Source: Labia minor
Lineage: Eukaryota; Arthropoda; Insecta; Dermaptera; Spongiphoridae
NCBI GenBank assembly: GCA_963082975.1
Contig: OY720344.1
Location: 3,769,580-3,833,579 of the forward strand
DNA: 64,000 nucleotides
Direction: 5' to 3'
This document shows, in pieces, positions 43,701 through 54,135 of the stretch. The notes beneath the pieces are model-generated. The model saw nothing but the letters and a program-made list of their open reading frames with translations, made no database searches and was not told the DNA's origin. Within the stretch, counting starts at the first letter, position 1. Every line of letters begins with the position of its first letter. The translations under genes were made by a program, and so were the position numbers.

Positions 43701-43994
43701 AATATGAACCAGATATATAAAAAGTTTAATATTGAAAATATCAATGTAATTATTAGAAGACTAAAATGGAAATGGGCTGGCCACATTTCAAGAATGAATA
43801 ACCATCGATGGACCAAGGTTGCAACTGAATGGCATCCCATGGAGAATAAAAGAAATAGGGGTAGACCCTCAAGAAGATGGTCAGATGATCTTGAAGAAGT
43901 CGCAGGCGTCGACTGGACTAGAGTAGCAAGACAGAGGTTGGCCTGGAGGAATCTGGGAGAGGCCTATGCCCGAAGGGGCCTGGTTCAATTTTAA
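40722..43994 (+). CDS. LINE ORF2: APE endonuclease and reverse transcriptase
   Basis: The frame is open from just after the ORF1 TAG; there is no ATG until 41085, so the start is uncertain. Numbering from 40722 (1090 residues): Lys/Asn-rich leader 1-148; APE-type endonuclease 149-400 with Asn155 (TLNVRT), Glu184 (CEVRRNG), GDWN at 292-295, Asp362 (IDFIL) and Asp386-His387 (STDHRLL). The RT spans about 590-900 with Asp739 (FIDYEKAFD), QGDPLSP near 797 and FADD with Asp838-Asp839. The C-terminal region has KWAGHISRM and GRPSRRW. It nicks target DNA and primes reverse transcription there. It is intact and Lys/Asn-rich, reflecting AT bias. Confidence 0.9.
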   Translation: MVNEGELDHFLPKLNSPKINSPKINISKIDIPKLIINKKNLNINNNRFYNQTLSHSLKDLVNKNKTQYKNSSSFKTKKKEDKHDEFKNKRIKVKFKNKNYSNEGDINNNIKIKINITDKITMIPSPKIFNKKSQINKNNNKRKNKEKLLKIGTLNVRTLKGEERMIELENALEDTELDILGICEVRRNGERLIERKSGFVFYHFGQESGRRGVGFMVREKIKNNVLEYKGYTDRIALMKILCKNNHTLTLIQIYAPTSETDENICDQYYDTLNNVIIENCQRNYRNKIIIMGDWNSQIGKRLKEENLIMGPYGYGKLNERGEKLINFCLENNLRIVNTYYKRRAGKKWTWLAPNGIHKTEIDFILTPNLNIIKKFEINDKFSFSTDHRLLTINVDLKIINKRPHPKMNKKYFLNFNKINIEKLNQVQKEIELIDYSEIQQVQNQYNLIEKNLKILQKDSVEKSNQVSKISENTKNLIKKRNLLKNMRNSLSNKLEHNLMCKMVKYNIKNDLKIYNDNLIKSIIEPHTSIKKLKKEISAGKTLITSLKNKSEVLENNRIHILEIATEFYKELYDKKENYKEYKITNDLQEDIPDFLESELEGIIRKLKPEKTPGIDTIKNEIIKNSINLIIKPLTLVFNNILKSQIIPYQWKISNVMILYKKGDPKDIKNYRPITISSSVGKIFMKLIYNRLEKQMAYNQSTEQAGFRSGFSTCDHLHTINQIIEKSKEYKMEIFLAFIDYEKAFDSIYQESVFEALISQGVNPQYVKIIQEIYKDCKARIILEKPGTFFPVRRGVKQGDPLSPMLFNCALEEIFKRLDWENEGLKIHGSYLNNLRFADDVVIIATSRNQITKMINQLNKESKEMGLRINVKKSLILCNGDQEEIKFDTKIQPIPCKDETIYLGQLTSFENQTIKEIKRRIALTWKKFWSMKYILKNKEIDQRSKIKIYKKCITPVLIYGGQTWSLTLKNKKDLEIAQRTMIRSILYLRKKDRINMNQIYKKFNIENINVIIRRLKWKWAGHISRMNNHRWTKVATEWHPMENKRNRGRPSRRWSDDLEEVAGVDWTRVARQRLAWRNLGEAYARRGLVQF

Positions 43995-44002
43995 TATGAA
44001 GG

Positions 44003-44003
<1 letters not shown>

Positions 44004-44042
<39 letters not shown>

Positions 44043-44161
44043 GCAGAATGTATTAAGTGTAAATAATGTTTAAAATTGTAAAATCTGTAAAAAATGTTTG
44101 TAATTATTTAATCATGAACCAATAAAGGCAATAATAATAATAATAATAATAAATAAATATT
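44004..44161 (+). repeat. LINE 3' UTR: A-run and (AAT)n tail
   Basis: An A-run of about 35 lies directly after the ORF2 stop, followed by about 90 bp containing CAATAAAGGC, a poly-A-signal-like motif, and (AAT)n. RTE-type LINEs often end in short tandem repeats rather than plain poly-A. Confidence 0.7.
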
Positions 44162-44640
44162 ATTTTTTATTTATCCAAAAAATATAGTATCAGTTTTCCA
44201 TCTCTCTAGATACGTATATACAGTAAAGAAAAAAGAAAAAAAGAAAAAAAGAGAATCAAAAGGAATAACTAATCGTTACTCTTCTAATATGGAGGATCTC
44301 AGTTTTAGGCGAAATTTCCCTTAATTGCCTCTTGTTTCTAAAATATTATTTTCTAAACAACTAAAAGAAAATAATCATGTTTATATTATATTTTGATGAT
44401 TATATATATTATATTTTACCGTATTTTTTTTTATTATTGAATTAAATTTATTTTATTTTTTTTTTTTTGCAAAAACAACATTTATTTAACTTTTTCGTAA
44501 AACCTTTACAATTTCCACCCCAAATTTAGCATTTTTTTAAAATTTCCTGGGATTCCCGGGAACGAAAATAATCCGGGAAAATTACCCTCTACTCGCGAGC
44601 CACGGTTTGGCTACCGTAGTCATATAACATCAATCAAAGT
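44162..44640. repeat. Right part of the older element split by the LINE
   Basis: AT-rich sequence leading to TTTCCTGGGATTCCCGGGAA, CCGGGAAAATTACCC and GCGAGCCACGGTTTGGC. See 39620-39740. No coding relic is recognised. Beyond it, 44640-45383 is AT-rich with no gene. Confidence 0.4.
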
Positions 44641-45383
44641 ATCTAAAAGATCAAATATAAGTAAATTGAATAGAATATTCAAAAGTTTTTATTAACTAAT
44701 TAATTAATTGATTATCTAAAAAAAAGTAAGTAGCTATATTCTTAATTTTGTAATATTAATAATTATTATTTTTTCTTTTTATTTGAAATAGAAACGTAAA
44801 ACATAGATCATGTTTTAACGATTATAGATTAGTAACTATGTATAATACGTATAAGATTAACTCATCATTTGTTTTATTTATTATCTAATAATAACATTTT
44901 TTTCATTATATTAGAAGATAGATAATCATTGTATATTTATTAACTAAAAACATATTATCAGATAAAATATACAATAAAAAAAATCAATATTTCTTTGTTT
45001 TATTTTTATTTTTGCAATTTAATTTGTGAATCATACAAGTAAGTAGATAAAATCATAATATTAGAAAATATTATTTAGATTTAGGTATAATGGTGTTTTT
45101 TGAAAAGAGAATTAAGAAATACTTAATGAACTTATAAAATATCTTACCATGATAAAAGAAACTTTAATTAATTAATATGAAATAATTTTAAAAATATATA
45201 ACAAATATATTTCTAAATAAATAAATAAATATTTCTAAATAAATAATTAATTATTTTCAATCATCATAGAGGATCACTAAGTTGGTTACATATTATTCTA
45301 ATGTACTTTTTATCAATAATTTTGACTTATCTCTTTTTGTACATATTATAATACTTATATCAAACAAATAAATAAATAAATAA

Positions 45384-46024
45384 ATAAGTTGACCTGTGGC
45401 CAGGTCCGAACCGACCGACGGTTTGAAATAAATTAATTTCCAGCTACAGAAACAATTTCAAATAATTTTAATATATCTATTAATGTAATAAAAAACAGAT
45501 ATGGATATAACATAAATATTTTTAATTTTATTTTATTTATAATATATAGCTGAAGTAGCCGGCGTTGCCGGCGTTACCCGAGGCTGTGATGTCATGAAGG
45601 GCTGGGTGACGTCATATAATTTTAAATTAAGAAAAACATAATGAAGATGATTTTTCCCGAGGATAAAACCAATACATTCGTGGTGATATGTAAAAAAATC
45701 TCCTTATGTGAAATTTGGTGCGAAAATAACCCTTCCCTTCTTATCGTCGATCGCTAATAAAACCACTTCCGGTTTCCGGATTTCCACCAAAAGTTGATCA
45801 ATTCATCCCACTGATGCATTAAGTAAATATACCAAATTTCATCAAAATCCGTTCAGCCGTTCAGGCTGTACACATCTATACGGACGGACGGACGGACAGA
45901 CATCATGCTAAAAATACTTTTTTCTGTTAAGAAAATGCATGATTCGTGGAGATATGTAAAAATCTCCACATGTGAAATTTGATGTGAAAACAATACCTCC
46001 CTTACTATCGTCGGTCGGTAAAAA
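45384..46024 (-). mobile_element. Family P repeat, copy 6, with Helitron-type hairpin
   Basis: Minus-strand copy: P front end at 46024, GTCC microsatellite at 45882-45898, P 3' end with hairpin and AACTTATT at 45384. It belongs to a subfamily carrying CTGAAGTAGCCGGCGTTGCC then GGCGTTACCCGAGG at 45549-45582. On the minus strand that reads as a GCCGGC-AAC-GCCGGC hairpin followed by TACTTCAGCTA, like a canonical Helitron 3' end. Confidence 0.75.
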
Positions 46025-46269
46025 CAAACAAAATAGAAAATTATATTAAGTAATTTGTATTTTAAAATATAAAACCTGGACACTTTAACAAATTTAAACA
46101 ATTTTTTAATTATTTATTATACTTATTAATTGAATTTGCTAAAAATGACACATCAAAAATTTGTTTCCTAAAGTACAAATTAATGAAAATATCTCGATTT
46201 CTATTTCAAGAAGAAAAAATATTCAAATTTGTTTTGATAAAATATTTGATCCTATATATATGTGGGAAT

Positions 46270-46520
46270 TGAAATGGATTTCAAGGGATCGTCGACGACC
46301 GGAGGTCCCATCTCCTTACTCTACTTCCTTGTTGACACCCTGGGTTGTAAAATGTAACCCTGGCCAGCGGAAAGACCACGGAAATCCCGATCCCCAACCG
46401 TGCTTGGGATCAGGTCTTTAATGTCGTCCCGGGGAACATTTTTCCCCCTTCTCCTACCTCAACCAATACTCAGTAAGAGCGGGATGAATATATAAATTGA
46501 GGTGCAGACTCCCGCAGGGG
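46270..46520. other. GC-rich unclassified segment
   Basis: A mixed-composition stretch (CGTCGACGACCGGAGG, CCCTGGCCAGCGGAAAGACC, AATCCCGATCCCCAACCGTG) with a plus-strand ORF ending at 46421 that has no recognised domain. It is probably an uncharacterised repeat or LINE fragment. 46520-47920 beyond it is AT-rich, without a supported gene. Confidence 0.35.
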
Positions 46521-47921
46521 ATTCTTGGCCAATTATTATTGTTCATATGTATTATTATGTTGCTAACTTCATGAATATTTTTTTTTATTTTTTTAGCATA
46601 AAGGAATGAAAAATATATTTGGTGATTTAATTCTAAAATATTAGTAATTTTATTTGAAATTAAATTAAAAATTTTAAAATATTTTAAATATAAAGAATAA
46701 TTAATACAATATCAATTAAATAGGAATATGACAATACAATACAAATTTCAATATGGATGATGTAGTTTTTGACGTAAACTAATAATAAAAGTCAATTTTG
46801 GCGCAATATCCCTTAACATTGCGAAGCTGGTATGGGAGATATTCCTTATGTTAAATTACATGTAAAACAAAAATAAAAACTCATTAAGTTGAAATGTTTA
46901 AATAATTTAATTAGATAAATTTTAACAATTTAAAAAGAACATAACTTAAAAAATATATTTATAATAAGTTTGAGACTATTAATATTTCCCTCGTTTTACT
47001 AAATTGTTTGGGGAGTTTAATTTTTCAATGCCAAGCAAAATAAAACACTCGCCATATCCCTCGCAAATTCAATGCTTCATATCACTCCTTTGACAATATT
47101 TAAAATAAAGACTTGGAAATAGTAAGCAATGAGGTATAAGTGAATAAATAAATTTTATTATTAATTTGAAAGAATATGCAAAAACGAATAAAATACTATA
47201 TTTACAAAAATTGCAAAAGAAAACAATTTACGAGCGTTTGAAATAATAATATGATGAAATTTCCATTTCAAGATGTCGGACAAAACAAATCCTGTTTACG
47301 CGACAATTTCCTACTATCGTCCCTCAAGGTTTTTCCTCACGCCAAAAGGTCTACTTTTCGAAATATTGAAAACAGATCATATTTTTTGGTTTTTACCTTA
47401 CATATTCCAATCCTATATTAAAGATATCATCTACACATCTACAGAAATGCCAATATATCTATTTTATCATATTATTTACATATTATATATATACCTATAT
47501 AATATTTACAACTATCTTTTTATAAGAATATATGAAATATTTTATTAATATTGTATATTGAAGTGAAGAAAATTTGAGAAAGTGAATTATATAAAGTTTT
47601 TTCTTTTCTCTCTCTATCTCTCTATTTTTACAAAACTTTTACTGGAAATATTATTTATTATTTTATTTTATAAATTTAAATGCAAAAAAAGCAAAAAGTT
47701 GATAAAAGTATGTAAAGTTATGTAAAGTTTTATAAACATTCATACACATATGATGATATTAAAAGTTTATAAAAATACAAACAACAAAAAAAAAAAAAAA
47801 AATAATAATCTCGTTCAAATAAATAAGTTTTATTCTTATTATAAGTATTTATAAAATTAATATCAAATTTTCGAAAAATATTTAAATATATTCATTAGAT
47901 GTAAATATCAATCATTGTTTT

Positions 47922-48072
47922 GACTATCTCGCCAGAGATAGTATTGCGATCACGAAAATTTTCGATGTCGAGATTTTGATGTTTTTATACGTTTTTTAAT
48001 TTAAATATAATATATGTTAATTAATCCAATTCAAATTTGCGAGATAGTCGAGTGGAGACACTCCAGCTTATT
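47922..48072 (+). mobile_element. Family S repeat, minimal copy 3
   Basis: Only about 150 bp: the front ACTATCTCGCCAGAGATAG through GTTTTTATACGTTTT is joined directly to the last ~75 bp ending GCGAGATAGTCGAGTGGAGA, hairpin, CCAGCTTATT. The microsatellite and module are deleted. Both ends are intact. Confidence 0.75.
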
Positions 48073-48184
48073 ATTGTTTTATATACGAGTCTTACAATAT
48101 TTTCACAATTTTTCTGAAAGCCAATTAGTCATTAATTAACCTGAATCTACATAGTAACACATTCTAATTTAATTTAAATATTTG

Positions 48185-48315
48185 TTATGTTAGCAAGGCA
48201 GTGAATACGGGCAATGAGACATTCATTCGATGCTTTTCTCTTTCAAATATTGAATTGCTGGAGGTGCTTTATGAGTGTTTGTATTCTCGTGATGAAGAAT
48301 GATGTGACGTTTTTT
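48185..48315 (-). pseudogene. Mariner transposase fragment
   Basis: On the minus strand HIILHHENTNTHKAPPAIQY then a break and MSHCPYSLPC resembles the mariner block HHDNAxxHT...HPPYSPDLAP containing the second catalytic aspartate, here replaced by Glu. No inverted repeats are recognised around it. Confidence 0.45.
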
Positions 48316-48386
48316 TGTTTTTTTTTTCCTTTGACAAACAAATTGTGGTACTCGTATACCATTACAAGTTCTTCGATCCTCTAATG

Positions 48387-48480
48387 CAGTGGTTCTCCAA
48401 ACTTATTTGGCCAAGCGCCCTCTTTCCAGAAAAAAATTTACTTAGCGCCCCCTTGGAAATTAATTTTTTTTAATTATAAT
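48387..48480 (+). repeat. hAT-like terminal fragment
   Basis: CAGTGGTTCTCCAAACTTAT followed by GGCCAAGCGCCC is the common 5' end of short hAT elements. A left target octamer would be CTCTAATG. The other end was not found. Confidence 0.45.
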
Positions 48481-48509
48481 AACAATTAAACAAAAGATAA
48501 ATGTTCCTA

Positions 48510-48640
48510 GGGTACGTCCATAAATTACGTCACACATTTTTCCTTTTTTTTACCTCCCCCTTATCACAATGTGCCACACCATGTTTGACCCTCCTTTAAA
48601 ATTACGTCACAAATTTTTGACCCCCCCCCCCCAGTTCAAA
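48510..48640 (+). repeat. GGGTACGTCCATAAATTACG repeat fragment
   Basis: It begins GGGTACGTCCATAAATTACG, has a second ATTACGTCACAAATTT and ends in a C-run at 48620-48632. This motif is familiar from dispersed DNA-transposon-derived repeats in many invertebrates. The class is not certain. 48640-49109 holds AT-rich DNA and a GA microsatellite. Confidence 0.4.
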
Positions 48641-49109
48641 TATAATAAAACATTTCAATTTAATTTAATTCATTACTTTATTATTATTTTACGATAAACT
48701 TTAAAAAAAACAGAAAATAATATTTATTCAAATACAAATAAACAAACTATTGCAATAAATGAAAAATTATTTAAAATATAATTTTATAGGGCATTTGCGA
48801 GTAGCATTAAACAATGTTCGAAACCGCACCATTCTTTTATGATTACCCTGTATAAAAAGAATCTGGAATAAATCAGTTAATCTACATATTTAAAAGTGTG
48901 TGGAACGAACAATTTCTGGTATAATTTAGGAACATCTTATCAAAATGTATAAAACTTAATTTATTATAATTTATTTTTTTTTTTTTGACAAAACCAAAGA
49001 ATATGTAAGAAAAGTATTAAATCAAAAACAGAGAGAGAGAGAGAGAGAGAGCAAGATACAAACTTACAGAAATAAGAATATTGAAATATATATATATATA
49101 TGGTATATA

Positions 49110-49745
49110 CATGCGTTCAAAAAGTATCGGGAATTTGGAATTTTCGCGGGCTTGATTTTTGATGAAGCTACCTTGGACAAAAAAAGTAACGTTTATCGGT
49201 GATACAAAATATTTTTAGAGGGTCAAAAAGATGTGAGATCGAAGAACAGCGTCCGGCACGGACACACGTCTACAACAGTCGAAAACATTCATGAAGTGAA
49301 GAAAATAATATTGACCAATCATCGAATTACCATAAGAGAAGTTGTTGAGGACCTCAACATATGGATTGGTTCGTGTCATTCGATTTTAACCAACGCATCA
49401 TTGCTTGTGCGCGAATATTTGTCCAAAAACAACACAGTAATTGAGGTGCAGCCACCGTATTCCCCAGACCTGGCCCCATGTGACTTTTTTGTTGTTCCCA
49501 AAACTGAAGAGACCCATGAAAGGTCGACGCTAAGTTAAGATAAAAACTGTATCGAAGGAGGAGCTGAACAAGCAAGATCACAAAAGATTACTTTTTTTAA
49601 GTGCTTTGAAAATTGTAAAAAAAAAACCGGCATAAGTGCATTATATCTGGGGTGACCACTTTGAAAGGGACAAAATAGATATTAAAAAATAAATAATCAC
49701 TTTTTTAAGAAATACCAAATTCACTATACTTTTTGAACACACCAC
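49110..49745 (+). mobile_element. Mariner element, internally deleted
   Basis: Imperfect 27-bp inverted repeats (TGCGTTCAAAAAGTATCGGG left; mirrored ACTTTTTGAACACA right). One frame reads TSTTVENIHEVKKIIL, NHRITIREVVEDLNIWIGS, then jumps to LVREYLSKNNTVIEV and PPYSPDLAPCDFF. These are the N-terminal DNA-binding region and the second catalytic block of SETMAR-type mariner transposases. About 150 residues between are missing, including the first catalytic Asp. The end has lost YEKCI. A 3' block near 49615 resembles FLKCFENC. Confidence 0.75.
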
Positions 49746-49749
49746 GTCA

Positions 49750-49959
49750 ATTTATATTAGATTAGATTGTTTAATTTAATTATAATAAATGTCTCGTTTT
49801 TTTTACACAGGGTGTGTTCATTTTGTAAATATAATATACACAGAGAGAGAGAGACTCCTTTTGTAAACTAAATTAATTAACTGGTGGAGTGATGAGTACA
49901 TATCAGAGTAGACAGAAAGGTAAGTACCCCTCTTCTTTTATGTCCAACGACGATGATGA

Positions 49960-49991
<32 letters not shown>

Positions 49992-50630
49992 TCTATCAAG
50001 TTATGGTAACATTTGCCATTACCGTTATAAACAGATTGCAATTGTATTTAGTTGTAGGAGGGAAAATATCATTTATAACAAAAAAAAACAAAAAACAAAG
50101 ACAATAGGAATGGTCAGTTTGATGTTAAAACAAATCTAATCAAATAAATAGAAAGAATGAAAGTTATCTTTTTTTTATTATTATTAATGTTTGCCATATG
50201 AGAGAAGGCTTTTGTTATTTTCTCTTCCATTTTGTTTTGATTTATACATTTCAATTTAAGTATACTCTTATAAAATAGAATTAATAATTATTATTAAGGT
50301 TATTATATATTTTTAAATAAATATATTTGATTTAGGTATATATTTATTTTTTTAATATAATTAATTGTCCCTTTTCAAATAAATTTTCATTTCATATTTG
50401 TTACTATATTTTTCTGGTTAAAAATATAAATGTACTTATAAATTATGTAAATTAATTTTTAATTATTAAAAACTTATATTTTTGTCTTTGTTTGGTTTTA
50501 TATACTTATATATATATATTGTAATATATAAGCATAAAAATAGCATTTTTATATATATTATGGTAAGGAAATTTAGAAAGTTATTTGTGTGAACACATGG
50601 CAAAGTATATAAAAGATAACTTTCTAGAAT
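49750..50630. other. AT-rich interval with (CT)n, no gene seen
   Basis: A (CT)n run at 49960-49984 and a run of AT-rich sequence. The plus-strand ORF at 49889-50107 crosses the microsatellite and has no domain. Confidence 0.5.
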
Positions 50631-50660
50631 TATTGTTTTAAAAAAAAAACCAGGGAAATA

Positions 50661-50888
50661 CCCAGATGATATACCTCTTCGTAGCCCAAGAGGGAGTGAG
50701 GGGTGGACAATTTTGCCAAGTTGATTGGAGGGGATGATTGGCTTCGACATATTTTGAGTCAGTCTTGATCAGGAATTGGAGGAAGGAGACAACATTTTCC
50801 CTGGCAGGAAACACATCCATCCACAACCCCTTTTTGAGAAATGTTGCTGCCCACGCGATGTTCCAGATAAATCCGCCGGACGACACTC
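50661..50888 (-). CDS. Candidate coding exon, unrecognised product
   Basis: On the minus strand a frame is open from 50888 and reads GGFIWNIAWAATFLKKGLWM, DVFPARENVVSFLQFLIKTD and on to TPSWATKR before a donor-like AAGAG|GTATATC near 50674. GC content and codon use differ sharply from the AT-rich flanks. Upstream, TTTAAAAAAAGGGGAAATAG could hold an acceptor, but a TGA then lies in frame just before 50887, so the true 5' edge is unclear. It is not a family I recognise; an uncharacterised repeat is the main alternative. Confidence 0.3.
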
Positions 50889-50889
50889 A

Positions 50890-51497
50890 AGACTCAAGTC
50901 TCCAAAGAATCCTCTATTTCCCCTTTTTTTAAATACCAGTAAGTGATCGATCCTTGGTAATTAATAATAATTTGCAATTGCTAAAATATAAATTAAATGA
51001 AATTTAATTTATATTTCTATTTTTACGGTACCATTCAATTTCTTCAATTTCATATAATTACTTGTTGTCTATGTTTGTAATATTAATTTTTCTATAGTTT
51101 ATTAAATACATAATTTTTAGTTATAATTTAAATATGCATTTTTAATCTGAAGCTATTCAATTTTATCATTTCCCATATCAACCTTCGCGGATTCAATAAC
51201 CATTATTATTCTAAATTTACCACCAGAGTGCAACCAATTAAATTAAACTCGTTATCAACCCAATTTTTCTTAATAAAATACCTTACCCTATTCCTCCAAT
51301 ATACGACAATATATATATTTATTAAAATAATTTTGTTTAAAAAAAAGGTGAAAAAAAACAATTGAATGTTACAAATCTTTAAGACTCGATTTATTTTTAT
51401 TTATTTGTCTTAATTCACATTTTGTTCTTCTTTGAGAAAAATATTTTTCTTCTTCATTTTCTTTTGTTTTGAGAAATCAATAAAACTTGATATATTT

Positions 51498-51529
<32 letters not shown>

Positions 51530-51690
51530 CATATATATATATAGATTGTAAAAATAACTTTTATACTTATATTTGGTCTAAAATCTTTCTTTTTATTTAT
51601 TTATTTATAATGTATTTTATTTTATTTATTTGTTTCATTTATATTTATTAAATTATTAAATAAATAATACTACTATATATATATATATAT
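50890..51690. other. AT-rich interval, no gene seen
   Basis: The motif CCAATATACGACAATATATA at about 51294 also occurs near 31692, so part of this is dispersed repeat. (AT)n tracts are at 51500-51542. No supported ORF. Confidence 0.45.
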
Positions 51691-51691
51691 A

Positions 51692-51982
51692 CGAGGGTGT
51701 AGTGAAAAGTTTCCGGCATGACCAAGAAATACGATGTTTTTAAATTTTTTTTTTTTTTGCTTTATTTTTCAACATTCAATATAGCTGAGACCTGTACGAT
51801 GTCAGCTGAACGTGTGCGAAATATTTTACACAAGCCTTTGAATATGGAAAGCTGTGTGCAACGTAGGTGCCGCGTTTGCTAACCTTAGACCAAAAACTGC
51901 TTCGAAAAATCATATCTACCGACAATTTGGCACTGTAGGCGTAATCCAAACGAATTTTTGCGTCGATTCATAACTGTTGATG
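51692..51982 (+). mobile_element. Mariner element, 5' half only
   Basis: Same family as 17455-17914 in opposite orientation: TA|CGAGGGTGTAGTGAAAAGTT inverted repeat, then MSAERVRNILHKPLNMESC and RNPNEFLRRFITVD. It stops exactly at the point where the other copy is deleted, with no 3' half or second inverted repeat. Confidence 0.75.
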
Positions 51983-52259
51983 TATGTATTAAAATCTCAT
52001 TCCAGTAAATTCAACATTTATTAAAATCATTTTTCAAAGATAAGATTAAGATAGAATTTTCGTTCGAAATCTGTCTGATTGATTTCTAATGATTAAAACG
52101 TTGGAATCATTTCAATTAAAATGTGAATCAAAAGTAATGAACTTAATTTTAAATGATTGACAGTGCAAAGGTTGGGTCAACTTTGTAAATGTGTTAGTAA
52201 GATAGAATGGTTGCAAACACAGCTCAAGATAAAATCTCTCCATGGTATATTATATAGAG

Positions 52260-52531
52260 CAGCGGTCGCCAAACTTTTTGCCTTCACGGACCAGTTAATT
52301 CATAATTTAAATATCCCGCGGACCACTAATAGGATTTTTTTAGTGTTAAATATATATTTATAAATAAAAATTGTGATCAAAGAACACATAAAATGAAACT
52401 ATTATCTATTATTGTTATGAATTGAATCAGGTTTTATAATGCAGCTTAAAACATAACTAACTTAACATGATGAGTAAGTAAGTAGGTATATTCCACATTT
52501 CTTCTGCGGACCACCACTTTGGCAACCGCTG
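52260..52531. mobile_element. hAT MITE A with 8-bp TSD
   Basis: Ends CAGCGGTCGCCAAACTTTTT and ...CACTTTGGCAACCGCTG are inverted repeats. The target duplication ATATAGAG is at 52252-52259 and 52532-52539. An 8-bp duplication and CA(G)...(C)TG ends define hAT. Non-coding. Confidence 0.85.
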
Positions 52532-52539
52532 ATATAGAG

Positions 52540-52804
52540 AAGTGGTTTGCAACCTTTCTGTATCGGTGCCCCCCTTTTTTTAAAAAAAATTCCTGCGTCC
52601 CCTTAATTTTTGTAATAATCTAATTTCCTTTTTCAATAGTCGGGCACATTTCTGAATTAATATAACAACAGAGGTAGGCCATGGTTCAGAGCATCGCAAA
52701 ATCATCTGACTTTTTTTTTTTTTTTTTAGAACCATATTGAAAAAAAAATCGAAAATTTTCAAAAGTTTTGAATTGGTTCTAATACCTTCGCGCCCCAACC
52801 GCTG
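52540..52804. mobile_element. hAT MITE B, sharing the TSD of MITE A
   Basis: Starts AAGTGGTTTGCAACCTTTCT (first base diverged from C) and ends GCGCCCCAACCGCTG. It is bracketed by ATATAGAG at 52532-52539 and 52805-52812, so the middle octamer serves both elements. A different hAT MITE family from A. Non-coding. Confidence 0.75.
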
Positions 52805-52812
52805 ATATAGAG

Positions 52813-53750
52813 AGTAGAAAGATTAGTATAATTATTTATTAATTATAAATATTTTTATTTATTTGTCCAATTTTAGTTGGCAGTTGTGGTGAAGAGACAA
52901 TTAGTCAATTCTATCTTATAAATTCTGATTGTTCTCGTTATTTTAAATTTTTAATTTGAAATTGAAGAATAGTTAATTATAAGAGAAAAATATTCAGAAT
53001 TTTTTTTTTTTTTTTTTTGGCCAAGCAAATGAACACAATTACAATATTCAAAATTATTCACAAAAATAATTTCATTTAATTTCTATATATTGTATTTTAG
53101 TTTAGTTAAAAAAATTCTTTTAACACTTTTTGAATTTTATTTTTTGATCAATAAAAAGCGCTCTGTTTCTTTGTTTTTTTTTTCATCTCTCTCTTTTTGT
53201 CTTGATCTCTAGAAATAATTCAACGGCTATAAAGAAAAAACGATGTGTTTCTCCAGTATCTGTACTTTGAAAGAAAATATTGCTTTCTTATATATTATCA
53301 GAAGCGAGAAACGACCCCTGGGATGAGATAAGAATGGGGGCATTGATTTTTGGTAGTACGTAATATGATCTTGGAGAAAGTGACACCTTCAACTCAAGCA
53401 TTTATTTGTAGACGTATGAATAGTGTGAATGGGTAAAGAAATGGGTTAAGAAATATGTGTGTGTGTGTGTGTGTGTGTTTGTGCGTAAGACAGAGAGAGA
53501 GAGAGAGAGAATAGAGAATATCTGTAAAAAAAGATAATGTTGAATGTTTGAGAAGAAATTGACCAGAGAGAGTAAGAAAAAGAAATAAAGTTATCAGCAA
53601 GATAGCAAAATAAAAGAGAAAAAATTGTTTTCTTTTCTTTTCAATAAAATCAATCAAATACTATCTACTTTTCTAGTTCTAATTAATAATACGACACTTG
53701 TTCTATATTACTATTACATATTATAGAATATTATTTTTCTTTTTATTTTT
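52813..53750. other. AT-rich interval with TG and GA microsatellites, no gene seen
   Basis: (TG)n at 53456-53478 and (GA)n at 53492-53509. The minus-strand ORF through them is low complexity. No supported gene. Confidence 0.5.
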
Positions 53751-53956
53751 ACTATCTCGCCAGAGATAGTATTGCGATCACGAAAATTTTCGAAGTTGAG
53801 ATTTTGATGTTTTTATACGTTTTGAAGGTTCCTGAATCATTTTGACTAAGGTTGAGAAAAATGTCTCTCTCTGTGTGTGTGTGTGTCTGTATGTATGTAT
53901 GTAGACAAGATTACGCAAAAACGGTTTGATCTAAGTAGCAGAATTCATTTTTTACT

Positions 53957-54104
53957 TTCCCGCATACTTCGTATAAGGGAAGTATTGGAATCGTCAAAAA
54001 TTTCGACTTCGAGATTTTGATAGATCTTGACGTTTTAGACCTCCCTGAGTCGGAAAATACCATTTTTCGAATTATGTCTGTGTGTGTGTATGTATGTATG
54101 TATG

Positions 54105-54135
<31 letters not shown>

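Larger units (their letters stand above)
39755..44147 (+). mobile_element. RTE-like LINE, structurally complete
   Basis: About 4.4 kb with a short 5' UTR, two long ORFs, a 3' UTR with an A-run (44004-44038) and a terminal (AAT)n tail (44130-44150). A probable 14-bp target duplication AATAAATAAATATT lies at 39741-39754 and 44148-44161, though its low complexity weakens this. Both ORFs are free of internal stops and all catalytic residues are in place, so it may be a source copy. The endonuclease-RT protein and its GRPxRRW C-terminus resemble RTE-type elements of insects. Confidence 0.85.

Noticed and set aside
40295-43840. Minus-strand ORFs across the LINE
   Set aside because: They are antisense to ORF1 and ORF2, which hold the catalytic motifs; composition is that expected of antisense AT-rich coding DNA.
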